A DNA stretch of 62,424 nt from an uncultured Pelosinus sp. (GCA_900542835.1 UQPB01000018.1:1-62424); one strand, 5' to 3'; positions 8,327 to 17,092 are shown, numbered from the stretch's first letter. The notes: generated by a model not told the origin, from the letters alone. Numbers and translations: made by a program.

Positions 8327-9426
8327 CAAATTCCCTCCCGTTTATAAAATGGCCTGGCAATGCTTTTCGCCCGCAGCCGTTTGCCGCGGATCTCCACCTC
8401 CAGCGTCTGGCCGATGCCGGCGTATTCAGACTGAATCAGTGCTAAGCCCAGATTTTGATTCAGTGTCGGCGCATAGGTGCCGCTGGTCACCATGCCGACA
8501 GCGGCGCCATCGGCAAAAACCGGATAGCCGGCTCTGGCGATGCCGCGGTCGAGCATGACAAAACCGACAAGCCGGCGGCCGGCGCCGGCGGTTTTCTGCG
8601 CCGCCAGTACGCCGCAACCATTAAAATCGCCTTTATCCGGCTTGACAAACATGCCCAGACCTGCCTCTACCGGCGTAATCGACGCCGACAGCTCATGCCC
8701 GTAAAGCGGCAGGCCGGCCTCAAACCGCAGCGTGTCGCGGCAGCCGAGACCGGCGGGCAGCAGGGCGAACGGCTTGCCGGCCGCCATAATCGCGTCCCAT
8801 AAGCCGACGGCGTCCTGCCGCCGGCAATAAAGCTCGAAGCCGTCCTCGCCTGTATAACCGGTCCGTGACAACAGCACGGTCGCGCCGGCGACAGCGGCTT
8901 TCGGGTAAAACCGGTAATAGCGCAGTCCGTCGAGGTCGACGTCAGTCAAGGTCGTCAAAATTGCCTGTGCCTTAGGCCCCTGCAGGGCCAGCAGGGCAGT
9001 GTCATCAGAACGGTTCTGCAGTTCAACCGCAAACCCTGCCGCGTTTTCCTGCAGCCACTGCCAGTCCTTATCAATGTTGGCGGCGTTGAGGACCAGCATG
9101 AACTCCCGCTCCGCCAGCCTGTATATAAGCAAATCGTCGACCGTTCCCCCGTCGGCAAAGCACATCGGCGTATACAGGATCTGACCGATTTGCAGACGGG
9201 AAACGTCATTGGTTACCAGCTTTTGCAGAAATGGCAGCGCCTGCTCTCCCGCTACCAGCACCTCGCCCATATGCGAGACGTCAAACAAACCGGCTCTGGT
9301 CCGCACAGCCTGATGTTCGTCTTTAATCCCGCTGTACTGAACCGGCAGTAGCCAGCCGCCGAATTCGACCATCTTGCCGCCGCAGCGCAAATGTGTTTCA
9401 TACAGCGGCGTCTGTTTTGCTGTCAC
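8326..9426 (-). CDS. gcvT: Aminomethyltransferase (glycine cleavage T protein)
   Basis: Transfers the methylene unit from aminomethyl-GcvH to tetrahydrofolate, releasing ammonia (366 residues). TPLYETHLRCGGKMVEFGGW at the N terminus, FDVSHMGE, and GYTGEDGFELYC with CRDTLRFEAGLPLYGHEL match the T-protein family. The GTG at 9426 is chosen because AGGGGG is 8 bases upstream; another GTG at 9435 overlaps that site. It is the first gene of the seven-gene operon and lies directly behind the glycine riboswitch. Confidence 0.95.
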   Translation of the reverse strand: MTAKQTPLYETHLRCGGKMVEFGGWLLPVQYSGIKDEHQAVRTRAGLFDVSHMGEVLVAGEQALPFLQKLVTNDVSRLQIGQILYTPMCFADGGTVDDLLIYRLAEREFMLVLNAANIDKDWQWLQENAAGFAVELQNRSDDTALLALQGPKAQAILTTLTDVDLDGLRYYRFYPKAAVAGATVLLSRTGYTGEDGFELYCRRQDAVGLWDAIMAAGKPFALLPAGLGCRDTLRFEAGLPLYGHELSASITPVEAGLGMFVKPDKGDFNGCGVLAAQKTAGAGRRLVGFVMLDRGIARAGYPVFADGAAVGMVTSGTYAPTLNQNLGLALIQSEYAGIGQTLEVEIRGKRLRAKSIARPFYKREGI

Positions 9427-9512
9427 AACACCCACCCCCTATTGAACTAGTGCCCATTGCTTTCGCCCTGAGAACAGCCGGTCCGCCGAACGGCGCCGCC
9501 GTGGGAGCAAAC

Positions 9513-9722
9513 AAAAAGGACAGAAGAACAAAAGTGTAACATACACTTTTGTTCTCTGTCCTTTTACCTGAGAGCTTCGCCGCAGCAGGCGCCCCATCGG
9601 TGACACTCCTCTGACAGAAAGTGTTCTCTCCAGAGTGCGGTCCGGTTATAGTCTGTTTACCTGTGGGTTTGAACAACGCTTTGCCCCATCGGTGCCGCCA
9701 ACGGCGGGCTCTCCCATAACCA
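9513..9722 (-). promoter_or_regulatory. Tandem glycine riboswitch with terminator
   Basis: Read on the minus strand there are two glycine aptamers in series. Each has the GGAGAG motif, a CACCGATGGGGC core and a closing CAGGTAAA block: aptamer 1 at about 9645-9722 and aptamer 2 at about 9555-9640. Immediately after is a long hairpin (about 9513-9566) with AACAAAAGTG/CACTTTTGTT arms followed by TTTTTG. By family knowledge, cooperative glycine binding turns on gcv expression. It lies 85 bases before gcvT. Confidence 0.96.
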
Positions 9723-9762
9723 TCATCCCTATGCAGTTGCCGAAGCCTTGCTTCTAATCACC

Positions 9763-9791
9763 ATATTAGCCGTGGCGGCGGTTCCTGTCAA
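9763..9791 (-). promoter_or_regulatory. Sigma-A promoter of the gcv-lpd-sda operon
   Basis: On the minus strand TTGACA (9786-9791) is followed after exactly 17 bases by TAATAT (9763-9768). The predicted start is at about 9756, some 35 bases before the first aptamer. Confidence 0.85.
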
Positions 9792-9801
9792 GAAGATATT
9801 G

Positions 9802-10329
9802 TCAGCCGATCAGGTCCATGCCCAGCTTTAGCGCCTTCTCATTGACAGCCTCCGTGCCTTTCGGCACTCTCGCCAGTACCGCCTTGGTCAGCGACTCGAC
9901 GGAAACCACGCCGGTGATCTTTACAATCGCGCCCAGGGCAATGATATTGGCAAACAGGGATTTGCCCAGTTCCTCCTGCGCGGTGTGCGTAATCGGCAGT
10001 TCATAGATTTTTTTGAACGGCCTGTCGGGAAGCGTCTGGACAAACAGCTTGTCAGTCACCAGGATTCCGTCGGCGGGAAGATCGACCGTATATTTCTTGC
10101 AGGCTTCCTGGCTCATCGCCAAAACGACGTTAGGAAGCGTGATCTTGGGATAATGAATCGGCCGCTCGGAGATAAGAACCTCCGATTTGCTGGAGCCGCC
10201 ACGGGCCTCGGGACCGTAGGACTGGGACTGAATCGCATGCTTGCCGTCCATCAGGGCGGCTTCCGCCAGGATGATCCCAGCCAGGATCAGCCCCTGGCCG
10301 CCGGTACCGGATAAGCGCAGTTGCTGCAT
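9802..10329 (-). CDS. korC: 2-oxoacid:ferredoxin oxidoreductase, gamma subunit
   Basis: Gamma (POR catalytic gamma) domain subunit of a four-subunit 2-oxoacid:ferredoxin oxidoreductase (175 residues from MQQLRLSGTGGQGL). LSGTGGQGLILAG and YGPEARGGSSKSEVLIS are the family signatures. The start is set at 10329, where an AAGGAGCG site precedes it; the longer in-frame reading lies inside korB. It is the last gene of the korDABC operon. Substrate class (2-oxoglutarate or branched-chain) is inferred from subunit order only. Confidence 0.92.
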   Translation of the reverse strand: MQQLRLSGTGGQGLILAGIILAEAALMDGKHAIQSQSYGPEARGGSSKSEVLISERPIHYPKITLPNVVLAMSQEACKKYTVDLPADGILVTDKLFVQTLPDRPFKKIYELPITHTAQEELGKSLFANIIALGAIVKITGVVSVESLTKAVLARVPKGTEAVNEKALKLGMDLIG

Positions 10330-10330
10330 G

Positions 10331-11158
10331 TTACTTCGCTCCTTTCTGGGCGCTGGCAATGACTTTATCATATTCGGCGCCATATTCGGGCGCCTGAATT
10401 TTATAAAGAACGCCGATTGGGAATTTGCCTTCTTTTTGTTCATCAGTCATTTTATCAAAAGCGGCCAGCATAACGCCATGATCCTTCTGCCATTTCATCA
10501 TCTCAGGCGCACCGCCCATTTTATTCTGGCGGCCGAATGAGATCGGACAGGCGGTAATGGCCTCAATGATACTGAAGCCTTCATGCTGAATGCCCTGGGC
10601 GATTACATCAGCCAACAGCTGGGTATGATAGGTGGTAGCCCGGGCGACAAAGGTAGCGCCGGCGCCTTTCGCCAGTTCGGTAACGTCGAACGGGCGGTCG
10701 ACAGTGCCGTAGGGGGCGGTGGTTGCCTTGGAGTGCGACGGGGTCAGCGGCGAGTACTGGCCGCCGGTCATGCCGTAAATATTGTTGTTGTACAGGACAA
10801 CAGTCAAATCAATGTTGCGGCGGGCGGCGTGAATGAAGTGATTGCCGCCGATCGCGGTGGCGTCGCCGTCGCCGGTGACGACAATAACCTTTAGCCGGGG
10901 CTGTCCCAGTTTGACACCGGTGGCAAAAGGCAGGGCACGGCCGTGAGCCGAATGCACTGTATTGAAGTCCAGATAGCCGGAGGCGCGGCTGGAACAGCCG
11001 ATGCCGGAAACAACGGCAACATCGTCCTTATTCAAAGCCAGCTTTTCAACCGCTTTGACGATCGCGCCGGTGACGACGCCGTTGCCGCAGCCGGGGCACC
11101 AGATATGGGGCAGCCTGCCCGGCCGGAAATATTTATCGATAATTTGTTCCATTTCCAT
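10331..11158 (-). CDS. korB: 2-oxoacid:ferredoxin oxidoreductase, beta subunit (TPP-binding)
   Basis: Thiamine-diphosphate subunit that decarboxylates the 2-oxoacid and passes electrons towards ferredoxin (275 residues). It has WCPGCGNG near residue 20, the TPP/Mg motif GDGDATAIGGNH, and NNNIYGMTGGQYSP. It lacks the long Fe-S insert of large PORs, fitting the 2-oxoglutarate/2-oxoisovalerate type. It sits between korA and korC with short gaps (21 and 1 bases). Confidence 0.94.
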   Translation of the reverse strand: MEMEQIIDKYFRPGRLPHIWCPGCGNGVVTGAIVKAVEKLALNKDDVAVVSGIGCSSRASGYLDFNTVHSAHGRALPFATGVKLGQPRLKVIVVTGDGDATAIGGNHFIHAARRNIDLTVVLYNNNIYGMTGGQYSPLTPSHSKATTAPYGTVDRPFDVTELAKGAGATFVARATTYHTQLLADVIAQGIQHEGFSIIEAITACPISFGRQNKMGGAPEMMKWQKDHGVMLAAFDKMTDEQKEGKFPIGVLYKIQAPEYGAEYDKVIASAQKGAK

Positions 11159-11179
11159 GGGTGCACATCCTTTCTGCGG

Positions 11180-12313
11180 TTAAATTACGCTTTCAATTTT
11201 CGCCAGCATTTCGTCCGGAGTGATCGGCTCGCTGTTGTACTTGGCCTGGAGAGTAACCGGAACCTTGCCGGCAACGGCGCGCTCCACTTCTATAACGTAC
11301 TGACCGTAATTCATTTCCGCGACAATGATGTGTTTAGCCTTGGCGGCAATCTCGGCCACCTGCTTCGCCGGGAACGGCCACATGGTAATCGGCCGGAAAA
11401 GACCGGCTTTGATGCCCTTGGCGCGGGCGGCGTCAACCGCGTCATAAGCGGTGCGGGCGGTACCGCCATAAGCGATAACGACAACCTCGGCGTCGTCCAT
11501 TTGATAGTTTTCATATAGAACGATATCATCAAGATGATTGTTGATTTTGTCATGCAGCCGGTCAAGGCATTTTTGCGTAGCAGCCGGCGACCCGTTTGGA
11601 AAACCGTATTCATCATGCACCAGACCGGTTACATGCCAACGGTAACCGCTGCCAAACGGAGCCATCGGCGGAACCAGATCGGCGTCAGGCTGATAGGCCT
11701 TATACTCCTCAGACGGCACCTGCGGCAGCTTGCGCTGCGGCTTGGCAATTTCGTCATAGCTGTCAGGCAGCTCAATTTTCTCGCGCATGTGGCCGATAAT
11801 CTCATCCATCAGCAAAATAACCGGCGTGCGGTATTTTTCCGAGAACTCATAGGCCTTGATCGTTAAATCAAAACACTCTGGCACCGATCCCGGCGTCAGG
11901 GCAATAATCGGATGATCACCGTGAGTCCCCCAGCGGGCCTGCATGACATCCCCCTGCGCCGGCGCCGTCGGCTGACCGGTCGAGGGGCCCACCCGCTGCA
12001 CATTGACAATAACCAGCGGGATCTCGGCAATACAGGCGTAGCCGATCAATTCCTGCTTTAAGGAAAAGCCGGGACCGCTGGTGGCGGTCATAACCTTGCG
12101 GCCGGTAAGCGAAGCGCCGATAATGACGCCAATGCCGGCAATTTCATCTTCCATCTGAATAAACTTGCCGCCGATGGCCGGCAGCATTTTCGCGAGTGAT
12201 TCCGCGACCTCGGTTGACGGTGTAATCGGATAGCCGCCAAAAAAAGTAACGCCGGCGGCGATGGCGCCTTCAGCAACTGCCTGATTGCCTTGCATTAGAT
12301 AAACTTTGGACAC
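11180..12313 (-). CDS. korA: 2-oxoacid:ferredoxin oxidoreductase, alpha subunit
   Basis: Alpha subunit (377 residues) with the pyrimidine-binding transketolase-like fold. GNQAVAEGAIAAGVTFFGGYPITPSTE at the N terminus and GPGFSLKQE are typical. A C-terminal transketolase-like domain follows, with VVIAYGGTARTAYDAV. It starts at GTG with an AAGGAG site. The enzyme generates reduced ferredoxin from 2-oxoacid and CoA, or runs reductively with CO2. Both directions are plausible in an anaerobe and cannot be separated from sequence. Confidence 0.93.
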   Translation of the reverse strand: MSKVYLMQGNQAVAEGAIAAGVTFFGGYPITPSTEVAESLAKMLPAIGGKFIQMEDEIAGIGVIIGASLTGRKVMTATSGPGFSLKQELIGYACIAEIPLVIVNVQRVGPSTGQPTAPAQGDVMQARWGTHGDHPIIALTPGSVPECFDLTIKAYEFSEKYRTPVILLMDEIIGHMREKIELPDSYDEIAKPQRKLPQVPSEEYKAYQPDADLVPPMAPFGSGYRWHVTGLVHDEYGFPNGSPAATQKCLDRLHDKINNHLDDIVLYENYQMDDAEVVVIAYGGTARTAYDAVDAARAKGIKAGLFRPITMWPFPAKQVAEIAAKAKHIIVAEMNYGQYVIEVERAVAGKVPVTLQAKYNSEPITPDEMLAKIESVI

Positions 12314-12328
12314 TCTGTCTCACTCCTT

Positions 12329-12514
12329 TTACTCTTTGTGTACAAAAATGGCATAGTCAGGACAGCGCATTTCACACTGGCGGCACTGAATACAGGCCTT
12401 GGCGTTGATCACCTCGACCTTTTCCAGCTCGTTGACAGCCAGTACCTGCTTCGGGCAGAAAGCAACGCAGATACCGCAGCCCTTGCAACGATTGGTTTGA
12501 ATTTTCAGACTCAT
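12329..12514 (-). CDS. korD: 2-oxoacid:ferredoxin oxidoreductase, delta (ferredoxin-like) subunit
   Basis: A 61-residue 2[4Fe-4S] protein with two CxxCxxCxxxCP clusters (CKGCGICVAFCP and CIQCRQCEMRCP). It is the first gene of the operon, 15 bases upstream of korA, and probably carries electrons from the KorAB core to soluble ferredoxin. Confidence 0.93.
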   Translation of the reverse strand: MSLKIQTNRCKGCGICVAFCPKQVLAVNELEKVEVINAKACIQCRQCEMRCPDYAIFVHKE

Positions 12515-12576
12515 TTTCCCCTCACCTCTCTCCTCGTTGTCGCTTTAGCCAATCCAAAAAAAGAATAAAATCACAC

Positions 12577-12605
12577 TTGACTCAATATTTAGTCTTCTAT
12601 ATGAT
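12577..12605 (+). promoter_or_regulatory. Probable promoter of the LysR gene
   Basis: TTGACT (12577-12582), 17 bases, TATGAT (12600-12605) on the plus strand. The predicted leader of about 130 bases would contain the LysR-type dyad at 12652-12672, consistent with autoregulation (inferred). Confidence 0.6.
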
Positions 12606-12651
12606 TGTATCAAGATATTTATTATACGTAAAATACTAAATTACTCTCATT

Positions 12652-12672
12652 ATCATACCAGTTAGGTATGAT
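12652..12672. promoter_or_regulatory. LysR-type operator dyad between kor and lysR
   Basis: ATCATACC (12652-12659), a 5-base spacer and GGTATGAT (12665-12672) form a perfect dyad. It contains the classical ATAC-N7-GTAT form of the T-N11-A LysR box. A minus-strand TATAAT (12621-12626) with no good -35 lies about 30 bases on the kor side, fitting an activator-dependent kor promoter. Confidence 0.75.
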
Positions 12673-12742
12673 GCCACGCCGGGAACCGGCCTTGCCCAGG
12701 CAAAGCCCCTGGCCGCCGGCATATCGCGAAGGGGGATTGTTC

Positions 12743-13651
12743 ATGGATATTCGCGACATCAAATATTTCCTGGCCATAGCCGAGGAGGGCAGCATCACCG
12801 CCGCCGCCAAGCGCCTGCACATAGCGCAGCCGCCGCTAAGCCGCCATATGCGGGAGCTGGAGCAGCAGCTGGGCGTGCAATTGTTCGAACGGGGCAAGCG
12901 CCGGGTCCGGCTGACGGAAGCGGGCGTATTCCTCCGCACCCGCGCCGAGCAGATTATCGACCTGCTCAGCGCGACGACAACCGAGCTGCGCGATTTTTAT
13001 ATCGGCGACCGCGGCACACTCTCCATCGGGGCGGTCACATCTGTCGCCGGCACGCTGCTGCCGCAGCTGATCAAACAGTTTCGGGAACGCTATCCGCATG
13101 TGGTATTCCGGCTGCGCGAGGGCGAAAGCCGTCGCATCACCGAGCTGTTAGACAGCGGTATTATCGATCTCGGCATGGTTAAGCTGCCGTTTGACACGGA
13201 GCTTTACGATTCCATCAGCCTGCCGGATGAACCGCTGGTAGCGGTTTTCCGTCCTGACCACCCGCATGCAATCCACTCGGCCAGCGGCAGCGTCAACCTG
13301 CAGGAGCTGGCCGATAAACCATTATTGATCCATCGCAAGTTTGAACCGCTGCTTACCAAAAGCTTCGAGCAGATCGGCTGTCCGCCGACAATTCTCTGCG
13401 AAAGCGACGATGTGATGCCAATGCTGGCCTGGGCTGACGCCGGCATTGGCCTGGCCATCGTCCCCCGCTCCGCCTTCAGCCTGATCCATAGCACCCGGCT
13501 GATCGCGCAGGAGATTGTCAACCCGGCGTTGATCACCGGCAGCGCCGTCATCTGGGTCCGCAACCGCTATCTGCCGGCTACTGCCCATCACTTTCTCGGT
13601 CTGTTCGGCAGTAAAACCGGCGAAAGCAAGCGGCTGGCGAAAGATGGCTAG
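12743..13651 (+). CDS. LysR-family transcriptional regulator
   Basis: 302 residues from MDIRDIKYFLAIAEEGS, with GAAGGGGGA 7 bases upstream. The N-terminal winged HTH (about 1-60) contains SITAAAKRLHIAQPPLSRHMRELE. The C-terminal half (about 90-295) is the periplasmic-binding-protein-like effector domain. It is transcribed away from korDABC, with a LysR box in the shared intergenic region, so it probably controls that operon and itself. The effector is unknown. Its 3' end overlaps that of the convergent CoA-binding gene by 4 bases. Confidence 0.92.
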   Translation: MDIRDIKYFLAIAEEGSITAAAKRLHIAQPPLSRHMRELEQQLGVQLFERGKRRVRLTEAGVFLRTRAEQIIDLLSATTTELRDFYIGDRGTLSIGAVTSVAGTLLPQLIKQFRERYPHVVFRLREGESRRITELLDSGIIDLGMVKLPFDTELYDSISLPDEPLVAVFRPDHPHAIHSASGSVNLQELADKPLLIHRKFEPLLTKSFEQIGCPPTILCESDDVMPMLAWADAGIGLAIVPRSAFSLIHSTRLIAQEIVNPALITGSAVIWVRNRYLPATAHHFLGLFGSKTGESKRLAKDG

Positions 13652-14355
13652 CCGTCAGCCGGAATCAACTGTGCCAGTTCGTCAAGCAGGCTGGCGTGAT
13701 GCACCACCGTCAGCCGCAGTGACAGCGCCAGCTCGATGAGTGGCTCGGTTTCCGCGCCGGGCTCCAGCCAGACATATTCAATCCCCGCCGCTTTGCATTG
13801 TCGCAAGGCGGCCGCGGTCGCGGCGGCAGGGCCGGCAATCAGGGCAGCGGCGGTTTGCGGCAGCGGCGCGTCCAGCGGCGCCAGTTCATAGCCGCGCAGC
13901 CGCAGCCGCCCGAGCAGTTCCTCCGCCGCCGCGCCGGCGACAGCCCAGCGCTTCTCTTTCAACATGGCCAGCTTGCTGCTCTCGACTATGGCGCAGAACT
14001 GATGTACAACCGCCAGCCCCAGCTGTTTGGCCCGCGCAACTGTTTCCGGCGTATTCACCCCCGGCTGCAGCCAGACGCGGCCGATGCCCAGGCGGGCGCA
14101 TTCATCAAGTCCCTGCAGCGCTACCGCCGGCGGCACCACAAAATCAACTACTTCCACAACAGCAGGCAAAGCCGACAGCGAGGCAAAGCAGGGGTCGCCG
14201 TCAATTGCGCTTTCCCTGGGATTAACGGGATAAACTTCATAGCCATAGCGTTTCAGTGTTTTGAAAATCCGGTAGCCAAACTTGTCAGGATTGGCGGAAG
14301 CGCCATACACTGCCCAGCGCTTTTGCGCCAACATTTCTTTTACCTGCGTATCCAT
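13648..14355 (-). CDS. Tandem CoA-binding-domain protein
   Basis: 235 residues with two copies of a CoA_binding_2 (YccU-like) Rossmann domain. The first (about 1-130) has KRWAVYGASANPDKFGYRI, YPVNP and the WLQPGV element. The second (about 130-235) repeats these as KRWAVAGAAAEELLGRLRLRG and YVWLEPGAETE but has lost the glycine-rich NPxKxGY part, so it may no longer bind ligand. YccU-like proteins normally have a single domain of about 140 residues. The function of the family is unproven. Confidence 0.8.
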   Translation of the reverse strand: MDTQVKEMLAQKRWAVYGASANPDKFGYRIFKTLKRYGYEVYPVNPRESAIDGDPCFASLSALPAVVEVVDFVVPPAVALQGLDECARLGIGRVWLQPGVNTPETVARAKQLGLAVVHQFCAIVESSKLAMLKEKRWAVAGAAAEELLGRLRLRGYELAPLDAPLPQTAAALIAGPAAATAAALRQCKAAGIEYVWLEPGAETEPLIELALSLRLTVVHHASLLDELAQLIPADG

Positions 14356-14440
14356 CAGCCAGCCTCCTTTAAATTGGTTCTGCCCTTATTATAGCTTGAA
14401 AGATTAGTTAACGGTAGTCCGATTTTGACTGCCTGGCGCT

Positions 14441-14488
14441 AAAACAGACTGCCCGTACCGGTTTCAGCCGTACGGGCAGTCTGTTTTT
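14441..14488 (-). terminator. Terminator of the trp operon
   Basis: A perfect 18-bp stem (14441-14458 with 14470-14487) has an 11-base loop. It ends in TTTT on the minus strand and TTTTT on the plus strand, so it could work both ways. It lies 13 bases beyond the trpA stop. Confidence 0.88.
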
Positions 14489-14500
14489 GGCGGTCAGTGG

Positions 14501-15307
14501 TCAGCGGCGCAGCGCCTGCTTCAAGCCGGCAGTAAAGCTGCCGACCGCCGCAGCCATCGTGTCGCTCCCCAAATGCTGCTCCAGCACGCTGATAACAGCA
14601 CTGCCGACAATAGCGCCGTCGGCGGCTGCCGCTGCCGCTGCCGCCTGCTCCGGAGTTGCAATGCCGAAGCCGACGGCAATAGGCAGGCAGGTCTGACGGC
14701 GGACTTCCGCTAAAAAGGCCTGCAGTTCATTAGCAGCCGGCCTGGTACCGGTCACTCCGGTCACGGAAACGCAATAGAGAAATCCGCGCGAGGCGGCGGC
14801 AACGCGGGCAATGCGCGCCGGCGGCGTTGTCGGCGCAACCAGCATAATCAGATCAAGGCCGTGGGCATCGGTTTGCTGCCGCAATTCCTCACTTTCCTCC
14901 AGCGGCAGGTCGGGAATGATCAGACCGTCAACGCCGGCGGCGGCGGCAGCGGCGGCAAAGCGTTCCAGACCGTACTGCAGCAGGGAATTATAGTAGGCCA
15001 TGAGAATCAATGGTATTTCCGTATCCTGCCGCAGTACCGCAACCAGGTCGAGCACAGCCTGGGTGGTGACGCCGCCCTGCAGCGCCCGCAGCGATGCCTG
15101 CTGAATAACCGGCCCGTCGGCGACGGGATCGGAATAAGGAAGGCCAAGCTCAATTAAATCGGCACCGCTGGCGGCCATTTGCAAAACCAACTGCCTGGTG
15201 GCAGCCAAGTCAGGATCGCCGGCGGCGATATAGGTGATCAGCGCCTTTTCGTTATTCAGGCGCAACCGCTTGAAGGCTGCGGCAATGGCGTTCTGTCTTT
15301 GCTTCAT
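14501..15307 (-). CDS. trpA: Tryptophan synthase alpha chain
   Basis: 268-residue TIM barrel that cleaves indole-3-glycerol phosphate to indole and glyceraldehyde 3-phosphate. The catalytic glutamate is in ADLIELGLPYSDP and the catalytic aspartate in DGLIIPDLPLEE. It starts at an ATGA overlap with trpB and is the last gene of trpEGDCFBA. Confidence 0.97.
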   Translation of the reverse strand: MKQRQNAIAAAFKRLRLNNEKALITYIAAGDPDLAATRQLVLQMAASGADLIELGLPYSDPVADGPVIQQASLRALQGGVTTQAVLDLVAVLRQDTEIPLILMAYYNSLLQYGLERFAAAAAAAGVDGLIIPDLPLEESEELRQQTDAHGLDLIMLVAPTTPPARIARVAAASRGFLYCVSVTGVTGTRPAANELQAFLAEVRRQTCLPIAVGFGIATPEQAAAAAAAADGAIVGSAVISVLEQHLGSDTMAAAVGSFTAGLKQALRR

Positions 15308-16488
15308 ATCTGCACCTCCTGGCAGGCCGCAACCTGCTCCACATCTTTGTCGCCGCGCCCCGACAGGCAGATAACCATGACATCAGACGCCGGCAGCGTC
15401 GGTGCCAGGGTTACGGCGTAGGCAATTGCGTGCGCGCTCTCCAGCGCCGGAATAATCCCTTCGCTGCGGGCCAGCAGATAAAAAGCATCCAGAGCCGCCG
15501 CATCGGTAATTGCGTGATAGGAGACCCGGCCGCTGTCCTTTAAGCAGGCGTGCTCGGGACCGACGCCGGGATAATCCAGACCGGCGGAAATGGAATGAAC
15601 CGGCAGAATCTGACCGTCGCTATCCTGCAGCAGATAGCTGAGCGCTCCGTGCAGAACTCCCTTGCTGCCCAGAGTCAGCGTCGCCGCGTGCGCCGGCGTA
15701 TCCAAGCCTCTGCCGGCGGCCTCCACGCCATACAGCCTGACACTGGTGTCCGCCAGGAACGGGGCGAACATGCCCATGGAATTGCTGCCGCCGCCAACGC
15801 AGGCGATCACATGATCGGGCAGCCGCCCCTCCGCCGCCTGGATCTGGCAGCGGGTCTCCTCGCCGATTACGCGCTGAAAGTCGCGAACCATTGCCGGATA
15901 AGGATGGGGACCGACGACAGAGCCGATGATGTAAAAGGTATCACGGACGTTGCCTACCCAGTAGCGCAGCGCTTCGTTGGTCGCATCCTTCAGCGTGCGG
16001 CTGCCGCTTTCAACCGGCACGACCTCCGCCCCCAGCATCCGCATGCGAAAGACGTTCAGCGCCTGGCGCTCTACATCCTCCGCTCCCATGAACACCTTGC
16101 ATTCCAGTCCGAACAGCGCCGCTACCGTCGCTGTCGCCACACCATGCTGGCCGGCGCCGGTCTCGGCGATAACCCGCTTTTTTCCCATCCGTTGGGCCAG
16201 CAGCGCCTGACCGACTGTATTGTTGATCTTATGAGCGCCGGTATGGTTAAGATCCTCCCGCTTCAGATAAATTTTTGCGCCACCGAGCTGCTGCGTCAGC
16301 TTGCCGGCATAATACAGCCGGGAAGGCCGGCCGACATAGTCCTGGAAATACGCCTGTAAATTGCTTTGGAACGCCGCATCGTCACGGGCGCTTGCGTACG
16401 CCGCCTCCAGCTCTTCCAGCGCCGGCATCAGTGTCTCCGGCACGTAACGTCCGCCAAATTCGCCGTAGCGGCCCTTTTTAGTCGTCAT
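15304..16488 (-). CDS. trpB: Tryptophan synthase beta chain
   Basis: 394-residue PLP enzyme joining indole and serine. The PLP lysine is in NHTGAHKINN and the phosphate-binding loop is GGGSNSMGMF. GRYGEFGGRYVPETLMPA marks the TrpB1 type that pairs with TrpA. The first 11 bases overlap trpF. Confidence 0.97.
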   Translation of the reverse strand: MTTKKGRYGEFGGRYVPETLMPALEELEAAYASARDDAAFQSNLQAYFQDYVGRPSRLYYAGKLTQQLGGAKIYLKREDLNHTGAHKINNTVGQALLAQRMGKKRVIAETGAGQHGVATATVAALFGLECKVFMGAEDVERQALNVFRMRMLGAEVVPVESGSRTLKDATNEALRYWVGNVRDTFYIIGSVVGPHPYPAMVRDFQRVIGEETRCQIQAAEGRLPDHVIACVGGGSNSMGMFAPFLADTSVRLYGVEAAGRGLDTPAHAATLTLGSKGVLHGALSYLLQDSDGQILPVHSISAGLDYPGVGPEHACLKDSGRVSYHAITDAAALDAFYLLARSEGIIPALESAHAIAYAVTLAPTLPASDVMVICLSGRGDKDVEQVAACQEVQI

Positions 16489-17092
16489 ATTGCCACCTCC
16501 GAATAGTTGTGATAAATTCCCGAATTTTTTTGATGTCTTTGACTCCGTCTGTCTCTACGCCGCTGCTGACATCAACGCCGGCGGGCCGCACCGCCGCGAT
16601 CGCCGCCAGCACATTACCCGCGTGCAGGCCGCCGGCAAGCACAATTGGTCTGACGGCGGCGGCGCCGACAGCCAGCTGCCAGGGAAAACTGCGGCCGCTG
16701 CCGCCCTGCAGCCCGGCAACATAGCTGTCCAGCAAAAGCGTAAAGGCGCCATATTCACCGATCCGCGCCAGCGAAGCCGCGTCCTTGACCGCCAGCGCCT
16801 TAATTACCGTCCGGGAAAAGCGGCTGCAATAGGCCGGCGATTCCCGTCCGTGAAACTGCAGTGTATCCAGGCCGCATTGTCCGGCGATTTCCTCGACCTC
16901 GAGCGGGTCGGCATCGACGAACACGCCGACCTTATTGACAAACGGCGGCAGTTCACGGCATATTTCCCGGGCAATGGCCGGTGTCACCTGCCGCTTGCCT
17001 ACGGCAAACACCAGCCCGATGGCATCGGCCCCCGCCGCCGCCGCCGCGACCGCCGCTGCCGGATCGCGCAGGCCGCAGATTTTAATTCTCAA
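16478..17092 (-). CDS. trpF: Phosphoribosylanthranilate isomerase
   Basis: 204-residue TIM barrel that performs the Amadori rearrangement of PRA to CdRP. The N-terminal MRIKICGLRD contains the catalytic cysteine (C6). DTLQFHGRE, and GVDVSSGVET near the C terminus, bind the phosphate. It begins at TTG, which overlaps the trpC stop (TTGA). The separate gene, rather than a TrpC-TrpF fusion, is typical of Firmicutes. Confidence 0.95.
   Translation of the reverse strand: MRIKICGLRDPAAAVAAAAAGADAIGLVFAVGKRQVTPAIAREICRELPPFVNKVGVFVDADPLEVEEIAGQCGLDTLQFHGRESPAYCSRFSRTVIKALAVKDAASLARIGEYGAFTLLLDSYVAGLQGGSGRSFPWQLAVGAAAVRPIVLAGGLHAGNVLAAIAAVRPAGVDVSSGVETDGVKDIKKIREFITTIRRWQYDD

Noticed and set aside
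13740..14394. Long proline/arginine-rich plus-strand frames opposite the CoA-binding gene
   Set aside because: Low-complexity products typical of shadow frames; the minus-strand protein has clear domains.
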